Below the pieces are notes generated by a model. The model searched no databases. It was not told the DNA's origin and worked only from the letters and a program-made list of their open reading frames with translations. Positions 36,081 to 45,857 of a stretch of DNA of 53,830 bases are shown here, one piece after another. Made by a program: the position numbers and the translations under genes. Every line of letters begins with the position of its first letter. Position 1 is the first letter of the stretch. Origin of the DNA: Bacteroidota bacterium (GTDB lineage: Bacteria; Bacteroidota; Ignavibacteria; UBA10030; BY39); contig JAUXOG010000060.1 in the NCBI GenBank assembly GCA_030682385.1, positions 1 through 53,830 of the forward strand, in the 5' to 3' direction.

Positions 36081-36236
36081 TTTGATGTAACAACATCCAA
36101 GGGTCATTAATAATTCGTTTCTCTACTCCCCCTATTTAGAAACATCCTCAAATCTTTTTTACGAACCACTAATTCGTATAATCAAAGTTTTCTATTGATT
36201 ACCGTCCGATTTTTTCTTAAATTTTACTGTCAATTT

Positions 36237-37634
36237 ATGAAAGTATATGAAGAAGATATAATTGCGGCAATTTCAACACCTATAGGTGAAGGGGCGATAT
36301 CAATTGTTAGAATCAGCGGTAAAGGATCGAATCAATTAGCTGATAAAATTTTTCAAGGTAAAACAAAACTATCTGAAGCTAAAACTCATACATTGCAATA
36401 TGGAACTGTAAAAACATCGGAGAATCTGATGATCGACGAGGTTTTAGCTGCGGTTTTCAAAGAACCCAATTCATACACCGCTGAGGATATGGTCGAATTT
36501 AACTGTCACGGTGGTTGGTACGTAACAAACCGGATATTGCAAGAAATTATTGTTAACGGCGCTCGCCTTGCCGAACCGGGCGAGTTTACTAAACGGGCAT
36601 TCTTAAACGGCAAAATTGATTTAATTCAAGCTGAGGCAATCGCCGATCTAATTAAAGCTAAATCCGAAATTGCCCACAGGGCTTCGATTTCGCAGTTAGA
36701 GGGAAATTTATCAAAAAAAATTCGTAGCATCCTGGATAAATTAACCAACCTGATCAGTCTAATCGAATTAGAACTCGACTTTGTTGAAGAAAACATAATA
36801 TTTACTAACTTAAAAAATACGGCGAAAGAAATAAACTCCATTACTGAAGAGCTAAATCTTTTAATAAAATCTTTCGAATATGGTAAAGTTTGTCGCGAAG
36901 GTGTAAAAGTAATTATCGCAGGTAAACCTAACTCCGGCAAATCAAGTTTATTAAACCGATTATTAGAAGAAAATCGCGCGATAGTTACCCCAATTCCCGG
37001 CACAACGCGAGATAGCATCGAAGAAAATTTTGTAATTAAAGGTGCATTATTTAAACTTGTTGATACGGCGGGAATTCGATTAACTACAGATTCGATTGAA
37101 ATTGAAGGCGTTCGCCGGGCTTATGAGAAAATTGACCAATCGGATATCGTATTGTTCGTAATTGATATAAATGATATTGTTCCGAGTGAAGACATAAATT
37201 TGATCAACGATATTCATTCAAAAGAAAAACCTCTCGTGATTGTATTTAACAAAATTGATATAGTTAATAATACAACTCAATTTCTTGATGATATTATTAA
37301 CAAACTCGGTTCCTTCTCAAAAGTTAAAATATCTGCATTGAGAGGTGATGGAATAGAAGACTTGAAAAAGATTATTTTTCAAACTTCAGTTTTAAGTAAA
37401 CAAACGCAGCCAGAGGGAAGTATTTATATAACTAACGAATGGCACAAGCAAGCTTTGGTTAAATCTCGAGAAAGCTTGATTCTTGCATTGGATAGTACAT
37501 TGAATGGCTTGAGCGGTGAATTTATAGCTCTTGATCTTAAGGCATCGATTGATGCTTTGGGACAAATTATCGGAAAGGTAACTTCCGAGGATATTTTAAA
37601 CAACATATTTTCAAAGTTTTGTATAGGAAAGTAA
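36237..37634 (+). CDS. mnmE: tRNA uridine-5-carboxymethylaminomethyl modification GTPase MnmE
   Basis: 465 residues from ATG at 36237; a TTG at 36195 would add 14 residues absent from the family. N-terminal formyl-THF binding domain (EDIIAAISTPIGEGAISIVR), conserved GEFTKRAFLNGKIDLIQAEA, then the inserted G domain with G1 GKPNSGKSSLLNRL, the switch PGTTRDSIEE, G3 DTAGIR and NKID. The C-terminus is FSKFCIGK with the essential Cys. With MnmG it modifies the wobble uridine of several tRNAs. mnmG follows after 24 nt with a parS site in the gap. Confidence 0.96.
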   Translation: MKVYEEDIIAAISTPIGEGAISIVRISGKGSNQLADKIFQGKTKLSEAKTHTLQYGTVKTSENLMIDEVLAAVFKEPNSYTAEDMVEFNCHGGWYVTNRILQEIIVNGARLAEPGEFTKRAFLNGKIDLIQAEAIADLIKAKSEIAHRASISQLEGNLSKKIRSILDKLTNLISLIELELDFVEENIIFTNLKNTAKEINSITEELNLLIKSFEYGKVCREGVKVIIAGKPNSGKSSLLNRLLEENRAIVTPIPGTTRDSIEENFVIKGALFKLVDTAGIRLTTDSIEIEGVRRAYEKIDQSDIVLFVIDINDIVPSEDINLINDIHSKEKPLVIVFNKIDIVNNTTQFLDDIINKLGSFSKVKISALRGDGIEDLKKIIFQTSVLSKQTQPEGSIYITNEWHKQALVKSRESLILALDSTLNGLSGEFIALDLKASIDALGQIIGKVTSEDILNNIFSKFCIGK

Positions 37635-37637
37635 TTT

Positions 37638-37653
37638 TGTTTCACGTGAAACG
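37638..37653. other. parS centromere site 1
   Basis: TGTTTCACGTGAAACG matches the ParB-binding consensus TGTTTCACGTGAAACA at 15 of 16 positions. It lies in the 24-bp gap between mnmE and mnmG, a classical location near chromosomal origins. Confidence 0.85.
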
Positions 37654-37658
37654 TATGT

Positions 37659-39569
37659 ATGATTAATAAAGATCAATATGATGTTGTAGTTATTGGTGGC
37701 GGGCACGCAGGTATCGAAGCTGCTTTAGCAACTTCGCGAATGGGTTTCTCCACTTTAATGATAACTATGGAAATTTCAAAAATTGGAGAACAATCATGCA
37801 ACCCTGCCATTGGTGGAACTGCAAAAGGGCATTTAGTTAGAGAAATTGACGCATTAGGCGGTGAAATGGGAAAACTTGCAGATTTTACAGGAATTCATTT
37901 CCGTATGCTTAATACCTCTAAAGGTCACGCGGTATGGTCGCCACGATGCCAATCTGACAGAGTTTTATACGCTTTGGAAGCTCAAAAAAGAATTTTACAC
38001 CAAGCCAATCTTGATGTTCTAGAAGATACAGTCGAAGAAATTATTGTCCGTTATTCCAGTGATTATAATTTAAAAAGTGTTAATGGTATAAAAACCCTGA
38101 GCGGACAAATTATTTCATCCAAAGCAGTCATATTAGCAACAGGCACATTTTTAAGAGGTCTGATGTTTACAGGTATGAATACAACTGTCGGCGGAAGATA
38201 TGGTGAACCTGCGGCTAATAATCTGACCTCCAATCTTGAAAATTTGGGATTCAAATCAGCACGACTTAAAACAGGAACGCCACCACGAGTTGATTTCAAT
38301 AGTATTGATCTTTCGCTCGTTGAAGAACAAATAAGCGATATACCTCCTTTTCCATTTTCTTATCAAACCGATGCAGTTACTAACGAGCTTGTACCGATGT
38401 ATTTGACCTACTCGAATCAGAAGACTCATGAAATACTAAGGACAGGTTTTGCTGAATCGCCACTTTTTACAGGTTTAATTAAGGGGCGAGGACCCCGGTA
38501 TTGCCCCTCGATCGAAGATAAAATATATCGTTTTGAGGAAAAAGAAAGGCATCAAATATTTTTAGAACCTGAAGGGTATAACTCAAATATTGTATATGTG
38601 AACGGATTTTCAACCAGTTTACCAGCCGCTATTCAAGAAGCAGCATTGCGGACGATTCCCGGATTAGAAAAGGTAAAATTAATTCGCCCCGGTTATGCTG
38701 TAGAATACGATTTCTTCCCAACAGACCAATTGAAGCTCACATTAGAAACGAAAGCAATATCAGGACTTTATTTTGCGGGCCAAATTAATGGCACTTCCGG
38801 TTATGAGGAAGCTGCTGCCCAAGGCTTGATGGCAGGTATAAACGCTGCCCTCAAACTTTTGAACAAAGAACCGTTCATCTTGAAACGATCGGAGGCGTAT
38901 ATTGGTGTTTTAATTGATGATTTAATAAACATTGGTACAGATGAACCGTATCGTATGTTTACATCAAGGGCTGAATACCGGTTGCTGTTGCGTCAAGATA
39001 ATGCAGACCGCAGATTAATGAATTATGGATACCAATTTGGACTTATACCAGAAAAAATCCATTCTAAATTGACTCTTAAGGAAAAGTTAATTAACGATAC
39101 TATTTCGTTTACTAAATCAATTTCATTATATTCTACAAAAGTTAATGAATACTTGCTTTTAAAGGGTGAGAGCCCGATTGCTCAAAAGGAAACTCTTTTT
39201 CATCTGTTGAAACGAACAAACACAAGGATGTCCGATTTTCTTTATTTTGAGGAGATAAAGGATGCCATTGTAATTCGATTATTATTACAGTACCCTGAGC
39301 GGATGAAAAATGAAATCTTTCAACAAATAGATATCGAAATCAAATACGAGGGTTACATAAATAGGCAGAGTGTGCAAATTGCTAAATTCGAAAACTTGGA
39401 AAGCTTGAGTATCCCTGCGAAGTTTGAATATAGTCATTTAAGTGCAATTTCTTCCGAAGGTCGTGAAAAAATGAATCGAATTAAACCGAGCTCAATAGGC
39501 CAAGCTGCTCGAATTCCAGGTGTTACACATTCGGATATTTCAGCATTATTAGTATATTTACACCGATAG
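37659..39569 (+). CDS. mnmG: tRNA uridine-5-carboxymethylaminomethyl modification enzyme MnmG
   Basis: 636 residues. FAD-binding Rossmann start [40 protein letters not shown] with the catalytic Cys, then [31 protein letters not shown], the second Cys motif [33 protein letters not shown] and the C-terminal helical domain ([16 protein letters not shown]) that contacts MnmE. It works as a dimer with MnmE on tRNA wobble uridines. Two near-perfect parS sites lie just before the start and immediately at the stop, which is characteristic of an origin-proximal gene. Confidence 0.97.
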   Translation: MINKDQYDVVVIGGGHAGIEAALATSRMGFSTLMITMEISKIGEQSCNPAIGGTAKGHLVREIDALGGEMGKLADFTGIHFRMLNTSKGHAVWSPRCQSDRVLYALEAQKRILHQANLDVLEDTVEEIIVRYSSDYNLKSVNGIKTLSGQIISSKAVILATGTFLRGLMFTGMNTTVGGRYGEPAANNLTSNLENLGFKSARLKTGTPPRVDFNSIDLSLVEEQISDIPPFPFSYQTDAVTNELVPMYLTYSNQKTHEILRTGFAESPLFTGLIKGRGPRYCPSIEDKIYRFEEKERHQIFLEPEGYNSNIVYVNGFSTSLPAAIQEAALRTIPGLEKVKLIRPGYAVEYDFFPTDQLKLTLETKAISGLYFAGQINGTSGYEEAAAQGLMAGINAALKLLNKEPFILKRSEAYIGVLIDDLINIGTDEPYRMFTSRAEYRLLLRQDNADRRLMNYGYQFGLIPEKIHSKLTLKEKLINDTISFTKSISLYSTKVNEYLLLKGESPIAQKETLFHLLKRTNTRMSDFLYFEEIKDAIVIRLLLQYPERMKNEIFQQIDIEIKYEGYINRQSVQIAKFENLESLSIPAKFEYSHLSAISSEGREKMNRIKPSSIGQAARIPGVTHSDISALLVYLHR

Positions 39570-39584
39570 GTTTCACGTGAAACA
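39569..39584. other. parS centromere site 2
   Basis: GGTTTCACGTGAAACA matches the parS consensus at 15 of 16 positions. Its first base is the last base of the mnmG stop codon, and rsmG starts 4 nt later. Confidence 0.85.
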
Positions 39585-39587
39585 ATT

Positions 39588-40304
39588 ATGGAAAATTTAG
39601 ATAAAAAAATCTGGCTACAAAATATTCTATTACAAAATGGTCTGAAATTAGAGAATGAACAATTGGACTCTCTGATACTTTTCGTCTATTTGTTATTAGA
39701 AAAAAATAAATTTATTAATTTAATTTCTCGAAAAGATACCGAATTTGTTTGGGAAAATCATATATTGCACTCGCTCGCTATCTGCAAATATTTTACTATC
39801 GAGGGTTCGCCGAACATTCTTGATTTAGGAACCGGTGGCGGGTTTCCAGGTATCCCTTTGAAAATTGCTTTACCGAAAATTAAAATAGATTTATTGGATT
39901 CTATCAGAAAAAAAGTTGAAGCTGTAAGTGAATTTGTTGAAGCACTCAAATTAGATAACGCCTCAGTGGTTTGCAGTCGAACTGAAAACTTAGGAGCTCA
40001 ATTTTACAACAAATATGATATCGTTGTTTCTCGCGGCGTTGCTCCTTTAATCGATCTCATAAAATGGGCAAAACCTCTAATGAACCGGTCCAGTAATTTT
40101 GAATTGGTATCCAATATGAAAAATGAAAAATATACGGTGAAAGCACCCATATTTATAGCTTTTAAAGGAGGGCAAATTGAGGCGGAGATACAATCTTTAA
40201 AGTTGGCTAATATTTGCGCATCAGTTTTTGTTTGCGATATATCGGTACAGGGTATTGAAATCAATCTACTTCAAGATAAAAAAATTGTGTTAATTCAATT
40301 CTAA
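39588..40304 (+). CDS. rsmG: 16S rRNA (guanine-527-N7)-methyltransferase RsmG
   Basis: 238 residues. Class I methyltransferase with the family motifs KFINLISRKD, ENHILHSLAI, the AdoMet loop NILDLGTGGGFPGIPLKIAL, DLLDSIRKKV, and DIVVSRGVAPL; the C-terminal KGGQIEAEI loop is also typical. It methylates G527 of 16S rRNA. In many genomes parA and parB follow rsmG; here murQ follows after 5 nt, although parS sites are present next door. Confidence 0.95.
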   Translation: MENLDKKIWLQNILLQNGLKLENEQLDSLILFVYLLLEKNKFINLISRKDTEFVWENHILHSLAICKYFTIEGSPNILDLGTGGGFPGIPLKIALPKIKIDLLDSIRKKVEAVSEFVEALKLDNASVVCSRTENLGAQFYNKYDIVVSRGVAPLIDLIKWAKPLMNRSSNFELVSNMKNEKYTVKAPIFIAFKGGQIEAEIQSLKLANICASVFVCDISVQGIEINLLQDKKIVLIQF

Positions 40305-40309
40305 AAATT

Positions 40310-41248
40310 ATGAACCTAAACAAAAAATTATTCGAACAATTAGAACTACTAACCACTGAAAAAGTGAATAAAGCTTCAAAAAATATAGATGCTTTATCAA
40401 CTTTCGACATATTAAAAATCATAAACAATGAAGATGCAAAAGTATCGACGGCGGTTAAATCTGAATTAAAACATCTCGCTAAAGCAGTAGATCTTATTGT
40501 CAAGGCGATAAAGTCGGGGGGACGTCTCTTTTATGTTGGGGCTGGAACAAGTGGTCGACTTGCAGTAATCGACGCCGCTGAGATGCCGCCTACATTTGGC
40601 ACCGATCCTAAGTTAGTTCAAGCAATTATTGCCGGCGGGAACAAAACAGTTTTCCGATCACAAGAGGGAGTTGAGGACCGCGAAGTAGAATCGATTAAAA
40701 ATCTTCGCAAGCTTCGACTCAACAGCAGCGATGTCGTTTGTGGAATTGCGGCAAGTCTTAGAACTCCCTTCGTATCTGCGGCACTCGCGTATGCAAAACA
40801 AATCGGCTGTAAAACAATTCTCGTTACAACTAACGCCCGTTCAGTACTACTCAACAAAAGTTTTGACACAATTCAAAATTCAATCGATGTAGCAATTTGC
40901 CCGGATGTTGGACCGGAAATTATTGCAGGCTCCACGAGAATGAAATCGGGAACTGCTCAAAAAATGGTTTTGAATATGTTAACTACTGCGTCAATGATAA
41001 GGTTAGGTAAAGTTTATGGAAACCTGATGGTTGACCTCAAACTTAATAGCCGTAAACTTGAAGAGCGGGCAAAGCGTGTAATTATGAATATCACAGAGGT
41101 CGATTATGAAAGAGCTGAAGAAGCTTTAAAAAAATCAGGTGGACATGTAAAGACGGCTATCGTGATGATTCTGAAGAACACCAACAAAGCTGAAGCTCAG
41201 AAAAAGCTGAAGAATGTAAACGGATTTTTAAGACCTGCTCTCAAATGA
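40310..41248 (+). CDS. murQ: N-acetylmuramic acid 6-phosphate etherase
   Basis: 312 residues. SIS-fold enzyme with the signature GRLFYVGAGTSGRLAVIDAA and EMPPTFG, then AGGNKTVFRSQEGVEDR, VCGIAASLRTPFV, PEIIAGSTRMKSGTAQKMVL with LNMLTTASMIRLGKVYGNLM, and a C-terminal UBA-like helix bundle (ALKKSGGHVKTAIVMILKNT). It cleaves the lactyl ether of MurNAc-6-P to give GlcNAc-6-P in cell-wall recycling. The stop overlaps the following DUF2461 gene by 4 nt. Confidence 0.96.
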   Translation: MNLNKKLFEQLELLTTEKVNKASKNIDALSTFDILKIINNEDAKVSTAVKSELKHLAKAVDLIVKAIKSGGRLFYVGAGTSGRLAVIDAAEMPPTFGTDPKLVQAIIAGGNKTVFRSQEGVEDREVESIKNLRKLRLNSSDVVCGIAASLRTPFVSAALAYAKQIGCKTILVTTNARSVLLNKSFDTIQNSIDVAICPDVGPEIIAGSTRMKSGTAQKMVLNMLTTASMIRLGKVYGNLMVDLKLNSRKLEERAKRVIMNITEVDYERAEEALKKSGGHVKTAIVMILKNTNKAEAQKKLKNVNGFLRPALK

Positions 41249-41961
41249 TCTTGAGAAATCCACTAAACGATAATATACAAGATTATCCACCATTCGATGG
41301 TTTTACTAAGGATGGAATAGGTTTCTTGAAACAGCTAAAGAAAAATAATAACCGCGATTGGTTCAATTTACACAAGCAAGATTACGAGATTAACGTTAAG
41401 CTTCCGATGCAATCTTTAATACTTGATTTAAAACCGCTACTACAAAAATTTGTTCCTGACTTTGTTGTTGACCCGAAACGTTCGATCTTTCGGATTTACC
41501 GCGATACCCGTTTCAGTAAAAACAAGACACCTTATAAAACTCACATTGCAGCGATATTTCAACCGACAAAAAATTGGAAAGATAGCGCCGGGTTGTATCT
41601 TCACATTGAGCCTGACGAAGTCTATCTCGGTGGCGGAATGTACATGCCGTCAACCGATGACCTGAAAAAAATCAGAAGTTCGATTGCTAATTATCCCAAT
41701 AAGTTTTTATCTATTATCGAATCGAAAAATTTTAAGTCATTTTTTAAAACTATAGAAGGAGATAAACTGAAACGAGTTCCGCCAGGTTTTTCCCCAAACG
41801 ATGATATGGCAGAATGGCTGAAGATGAAACAATTTTTCATCTCTTACTCCATGAAAGAAGAGGAATGCTACAAGAAAACCTTCCCCTCCAAAACGGCAAA
41901 TATTTTTGAAATTATGATGCCTTTAGTAAGGTTTATCAACGAAGCAATACACACGGATTAG
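41245..41961 (+). CDS. DUF2461 family protein
   Basis: 238 residues. Family hallmarks: FLKQLKKNNNRDWFNLHKQD near the N-terminus, a central IFRIYRDTRFSKNKTPYKTH with IAAIF, GLYLHIEPDEVYLGGGMYMP, then LKRVPPGF and a C-terminal segment ending LMPLVRF-like (EIMMPLVRFINEA). The family (also TIGR02453) is widespread in Bacteroidota and other phyla; no activity is established. Its ATG overlaps the murQ stop (ATGA), so it is translated with murQ. Confidence 0.88.
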   Translation: MILRNPLNDNIQDYPPFDGFTKDGIGFLKQLKKNNNRDWFNLHKQDYEINVKLPMQSLILDLKPLLQKFVPDFVVDPKRSIFRIYRDTRFSKNKTPYKTHIAAIFQPTKNWKDSAGLYLHIEPDEVYLGGGMYMPSTDDLKKIRSSIANYPNKFLSIIESKNFKSFFKTIEGDKLKRVPPGFSPNDDMAEWLKMKQFFISYSMKEEECYKKTFPSKTANIFEIMMPLVRFINEAIHTD

Positions 41962-42063
41962 TAATTGACTATTTGGCTTTTATTTTGTAATTTGAACGCA
42001 TCAAAATGTAATGGCAATTAATTTTAATTAATCAATTCGTTCGTAAATAAACAGGGGAGAGCA

Positions 42064-43848
42064 ATGACACAAAACAAAAAACTTTTATCTTGGGTAGATG
42101 ACATGGCGCGGATGTGCCAACCATCATCAATCTATTGGTGTAATGGTTCAGAAACTGAATACGACAAGATGGCTGAACTTTTAGTTAAAAATGGAACTTT
42201 TCAAAAACTAAACGGGAAACTGCGTCCAAACAGTTATTACGCAAAATCCGATCCTACCGATGTTGCTCGTGTAGAAGATCGAACATATATCTGTTCTAAA
42301 AACCGGGAAGATGCCGGACCCAACAATAACTGGCACGACCCCGCAGAAATGAAGGCGAATCTTACAAAACTTTTTACAGGAAGTATGAAAGGAAGAACTA
42401 TGTATGTTATTCCTTTCAGTATGGGTCCGCTTGGCTCTAATATCTCTCATATCGGCATCCAACTCACCGACTCACCTTATGTAGTATGCAATATGAAAAT
42501 TATGACTCGCATGGGAACTGAAGTTTTTAAAATTTTAGGCGATGGCGATTTTGTTCCTTGTTTACATTCAGTCGGATACCCACTTGCCGATGGCAAAGCC
42601 GATGTCCCTTGGCCCTGCAACAGCACAAAATATATAGTTCATTTCCCTGAAGAGAGAAGCATCTGGTCTTTCGGTAGTGGATACGGCGGTAATGCACTTC
42701 TTGGAAAAAAATGTTTTGCGCTTCGTATAGCTTCTGCGATGGGTAAAGAAGAAGGCTGGCTCGCCGAACACATGTTGATCGTAGGTGTAACATCCCCCGA
42801 AGGTGTGAAAAAATATTTCGCAGCCGCTTTCCCAAGTGCCAGCGGTAAAACAAATTTAGCTATGTTGACATCGGCGTTACCCGGTTGGAAAATCGAGTGC
42901 GTCGGCGACGACATCGCGTGGATGAAATTCGGTGCCGATGGACGCTTGTATGCTGTGAATCCCGAAGCCGGATTTTTTGGAGTCGCGCCAGGTACTTCGA
43001 TGCACACTAATAAAAACGCATTACTTACATGCAAAGAAAACTCTATCTTTACAAATGTTGGCTTAACACCGGATGGCGATGTTTGGTGGGAAGGTTTAAC
43101 CGAAGAAAAACCAAAAAAATTAACCGATTGGCAGGGAAAAGATTGGACTCCTGAATCACCCAATCCTGCTTCTCATCCTAATGCGAGGTTTACTACACCC
43201 GCAAAACAATGCCCTGTTATCGACCCTGATTGGGAAAATCCCAAAGGAGTTCCAATCTCTGCATTCATTTTTGGTGGAAGACGAGCTAAAACAGTTCCTC
43301 TGGTTTTTGAAACTTTCAACTGGCAGCACGGAGTTTTTGTAGGCTCAGCAGTTGCATCCGAGACTACCGCAGCCGCCGCGGGAGCTGTCGGGCAAGTCCG
43401 CCGCGACCCGTTCGCTATGCTTCCTTTCTGCGGTTATAATATGGCTGACTATTTCAATCACTGGCTTCGGATAGGTAAAAAATCTTCACCCGATAAACTT
43501 CCGAAATTTTTCAATACGAATTGGTTCCGGAAAGACAATAATGGAAAGTTTATTTGGCCCGGCTACGGCGACAACGTACGTGTTCTTAAATGGATTTTTG
43601 AACGAGTGGATGGAAAAGATAATTTTACCGACTCGCCACTTGGGAGAATTCCCAAAAACGGTAGTATGGATTTCGATGGAATGAATATTACCGAAGATGT
43701 TATCAAAGAACTTTTCCACATCGAAAAAGAAGATGGCATAAAAGAAGCGGATGGAATCCTTGAATTTTACAACCAATTCGGAGACCGACTGCCAACCGAA
43801 TTAAAAACCGAACTCCAATCAATGAAAGATAGATTCAATAAGATGTAA
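42064..43848 (+). CDS. pckG: Phosphoenolpyruvate carboxykinase (GTP)
   Basis: 594 residues, the normal length for the GTP-dependent class. Motifs: [13 protein letters not shown] near the N-terminus, [40 protein letters not shown], the P-loop [13 protein letters not shown], the metal site [28 protein letters not shown], and the GTP-binding [14 protein letters not shown] and WFRKD regions. It converts oxaloacetate and GTP to phosphoenolpyruvate and CO2 in gluconeogenesis. The gene has its own leader, a strong GGGGAG ribosome site and a clear terminator, so it is a single-gene unit. Confidence 0.97.
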   Translation: MTQNKKLLSWVDDMARMCQPSSIYWCNGSETEYDKMAELLVKNGTFQKLNGKLRPNSYYAKSDPTDVARVEDRTYICSKNREDAGPNNNWHDPAEMKANLTKLFTGSMKGRTMYVIPFSMGPLGSNISHIGIQLTDSPYVVCNMKIMTRMGTEVFKILGDGDFVPCLHSVGYPLADGKADVPWPCNSTKYIVHFPEERSIWSFGSGYGGNALLGKKCFALRIASAMGKEEGWLAEHMLIVGVTSPEGVKKYFAAAFPSASGKTNLAMLTSALPGWKIECVGDDIAWMKFGADGRLYAVNPEAGFFGVAPGTSMHTNKNALLTCKENSIFTNVGLTPDGDVWWEGLTEEKPKKLTDWQGKDWTPESPNPASHPNARFTTPAKQCPVIDPDWENPKGVPISAFIFGGRRAKTVPLVFETFNWQHGVFVGSAVASETTAAAAGAVGQVRRDPFAMLPFCGYNMADYFNHWLRIGKKSSPDKLPKFFNTNWFRKDNNGKFIWPGYGDNVRVLKWIFERVDGKDNFTDSPLGRIPKNGSMDFDGMNITEDVIKELFHIEKEDGIKEADGILEFYNQFGDRLPTELKTELQSMKDRFNKM

Positions 43849-43854
43849 CACTGC

Positions 43855-43905
43855 AAGCACACAGATTTTTTTTTAGTCAAACAAAGAACTGTGTGCTTTT
43901 TTATT
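43855..43905 (+). terminator. Intrinsic terminator after pckG
   Basis: AAGCACACAG (43855-43864) pairs perfectly with CTGTGTGCTT (43889-43898) around a 24-nt loop and is followed by TTTTTATTTT. The next gene starts only 8 nt later, so its own transcription must begin here or read through. Confidence 0.75.
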
Positions 43906-43912
43906 TTAAGTA

Positions 43913-44944
43913 ATGCAGACAAAAAATTTTAAACAAGTCATTACATCCTTTCTGCAACCGTTCCCTAAGCCGGATGCTGTGAATGGGTTTGTTCATTTAT
44001 GTCATAAAATGGCAGTTGCATATCTACGCACAAAATTTTTGAGTAATAAGTATAGCGAAAACCGGTTTGGAATAAATATAGACGATTTAGCCCTCGATGT
44101 GATTGCAGATATTTTTGCGCGCGATAATAATGGTAAGTTTGTTGAGATTCATAAATATTTCAAACAGTTTGGTAACCTGTCTGTATTATCCGATGACGAG
44201 TTGTTTGCCGGCTTGCGTCGCTTAGTGTTCAGTGCAACCAATGTGCGATTCTTTAATATATATGGAGAGTTTGACCCGGCATTATCAAAAATTATCCGCA
44301 ATATAAAACTAACACTAAAAGATCACACGTCCGTTAAAGTTATCGTTCATAACGAAGAAAATTTCCTCGCACCCCGGCAGACTGCAAACCTTCTTCTTTC
44401 CCTTCCCTTCATTCCCGAAGAAATATTATCGCCTGAATTTTATGACCGTGTTTCTTCAAAATCATCACTGCGAGATATGCTGACTGCTATCGGAAATGTA
44501 TTGGAAGAACAGAAGAATTATAAAAAGATAGCTTCCCTGACAGAGGTTGCAGTACTCATAAAAGAAGCTTATGCCTCTGACGCCATAAGAAAAATGGGGG
44601 ATGAAGAATTCTCTGCAGAAGAAATAATTTTCAACGACCAAATAAAATCAATTGCTCAAGAAGTTGTTAGTAATTTGAAAACTCAATATTTATCCCGTTA
44701 CATCGAAAAAGAAAAATTATCTAAAATTGAAATTGCGGCTATTTTTAAAGCGACCGAAGAAATACTTATAAATCAATTTTGTTCAGGTAATGGCGACCCG
44801 GCATCGTACTATGCCACTCTTCAAAAACAATTAAGAGATTTAAATAAAGAAATCTATTCCGGAAAATATCGTGTAATCCTCGAATACTTATCAAAATTGG
44901 CAAAAAATCAAATGTCTGATATTCTCAAGGAAGAATTAAAATGA
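43913..44944 (+). CDS. Uncharacterised helical protein, possibly sigma-factor-like; first gene of the Lon-like module
   Basis: 343 residues, no signal peptide, helix-rich. The N-terminal 130 residues contain CHKMAVAYLRTKFL, then NIDDLALDVIADIFARDNNG and DDELFAGLRRLVFSATNVRF. The order and spacing resemble sigma region 2 of ECF-type factors (a helix, then a DLxxDVFxxxF-like motif, then a basic helix), but the match is weak. The C-terminal half (KNYKKIASLTEVAVLIKEAY, AEEIIFNDQIKSIAQEVVSN, LSKIEIAAIFKATEEI) could hold a helix-turn-helix. The two genes that follow encode a small HxxxCxxC protein and a membrane Lon-like protease, the company expected of a sigma factor held by an anti-sigma. The role is inference. 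Confidence 0.5.
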   Translation: MQTKNFKQVITSFLQPFPKPDAVNGFVHLCHKMAVAYLRTKFLSNKYSENRFGINIDDLALDVIADIFARDNNGKFVEIHKYFKQFGNLSVLSDDELFAGLRRLVFSATNVRFFNIYGEFDPALSKIIRNIKLTLKDHTSVKVIVHNEENFLAPRQTANLLLSLPFIPEEILSPEFYDRVSSKSSLRDMLTAIGNVLEEQKNYKKIASLTEVAVLIKEAYASDAIRKMGDEEFSAEEIIFNDQIKSIAQEVVSNLKTQYLSRYIEKEKLSKIEIAAIFKATEEILINQFCSGNGDPASYYATLQKQLRDLNKEIYSGKYRVILEYLSKLAKNQMSDILKEELK

Positions 44945-45013
44945 TAAATTTTCTGCAAAGGGTTGAGTTTGCAACAAGATATAGTGTAAACATACATAAT
45001 TGAGAAAATTAAA

Positions 45014-45853
45014 GTGACAAATATACATATAAACGAAATAGAATTAGAAAAATTGGCGCTCGATACCGTTGAAGGTAACCTGCCGGATATTTCTAAAACT
45101 GATGAGCACCTCAGAACATGTCTCGTGTGTAAACAGAAATATCTGTTTTATAGGGATTTCTACATCAATTTTAAAGATGAACTTAACAAGCCTGAAGACG
45201 ACAGAATAACGCAACTCGTTAATCGCATGTCATTTTCAAACATTATATATCTGAAACCCTATACTGTACAACCCGACCTTGAAAGCGTCGGCGTTGGAAG
45301 AAACAGCTATGTTCTCGCCGCACAGACTGTGGCTGAAGAAGTACTTAGATATAAAACTACCGCCACATTTGCTTCCGAACATGTTCATGCGCTTGTAAAA
45401 ATAAATGAGGACACTGAAAGAAAACTTTATAGCTTATTTGTTTTATCCGAAAATGAAGAACACCGAAGTCATATACTAATTGGCATTGCCGATGGAGATA
45501 GCGAGAAGCTATTGATTCCAACAAACAGAGATGGATATGCAGAGCTGCCATATTCCAATCCTATAAACTGGAGAAATGCCACGTTAATACTTATGACACC
45601 AAGTGAAGTGATTGCGTATGATGATTTAAAAAATAGATCGGGAGAAATGATAAAGGGGTTGTTCAAATATAATTTTAAAACAGAAAAACACCAATTAACT
45701 TTTAACTTTCTGCCTGAGTCAAAAATCTTACCTCACCACATTTTAGTAATTTATGAAGACGAAACCCAGCTTTCTAAACAAATAGAAGGAACAACTATAA
45801 TTTTTACTGTTGATTCCGATAAGAAAATTAAAGAGATAAGATTCTTCTCATAA
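45014..45853 (+). CDS. Small zinc-motif protein, anti-sigma-like N-terminus
   Basis: 279 residues, GTG start at 45014. Residues about 26-40 read TDEHLRTCLVCKQKYLFYRD; H-x3-C-x2-C is the zinc-binding pattern of ZAS/HC2-type anti-sigma factors. The rest is mostly beta-strand (MSFSNIIYLKPYTVQ, HILIGIADGDSEKLLIP, ATLILMTPSEVIAYDD, ILPHHILVIYEDE) and ends IIFTVDSDKKIKEIRFFS; no transmembrane helix is seen. Placed 69 nt after the sigma-like gene and 4 nt before the Lon-like gene, it is a candidate for the regulated middle partner, possibly the protease substrate. No tested homologue is known to me. Confidence 0.55.
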   Translation: MTNIHINEIELEKLALDTVEGNLPDISKTDEHLRTCLVCKQKYLFYRDFYINFKDELNKPEDDRITQLVNRMSFSNIIYLKPYTVQPDLESVGVGRNSYVLAAQTVAEEVLRYKTTATFASEHVHALVKINEDTERKLYSLFVLSENEEHRSHILIGIADGDSEKLLIPTNRDGYAELPYSNPINWRNATLILMTPSEVIAYDDLKNRSGEMIKGLFKYNFKTEKHQLTFNFLPESKILPHHILVIYEDETQLSKQIEGTTIIFTVDSDKKIKEIRFFS

Positions 45854-45857
45854 ATAA

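Noticed and set aside
36081-36236. Small RNA or extra gene between dnaX and mnmE
   Set aside because: No stable hairpin, no ribosome site and no coding frame of note; the TTG-started extension of mnmE was also rejected.
42639-43163. 174-aa frame antisense to pckG
   Set aside because: The plus strand encodes a textbook PEP carboxykinase here; the reverse frame has no recognisable motif.
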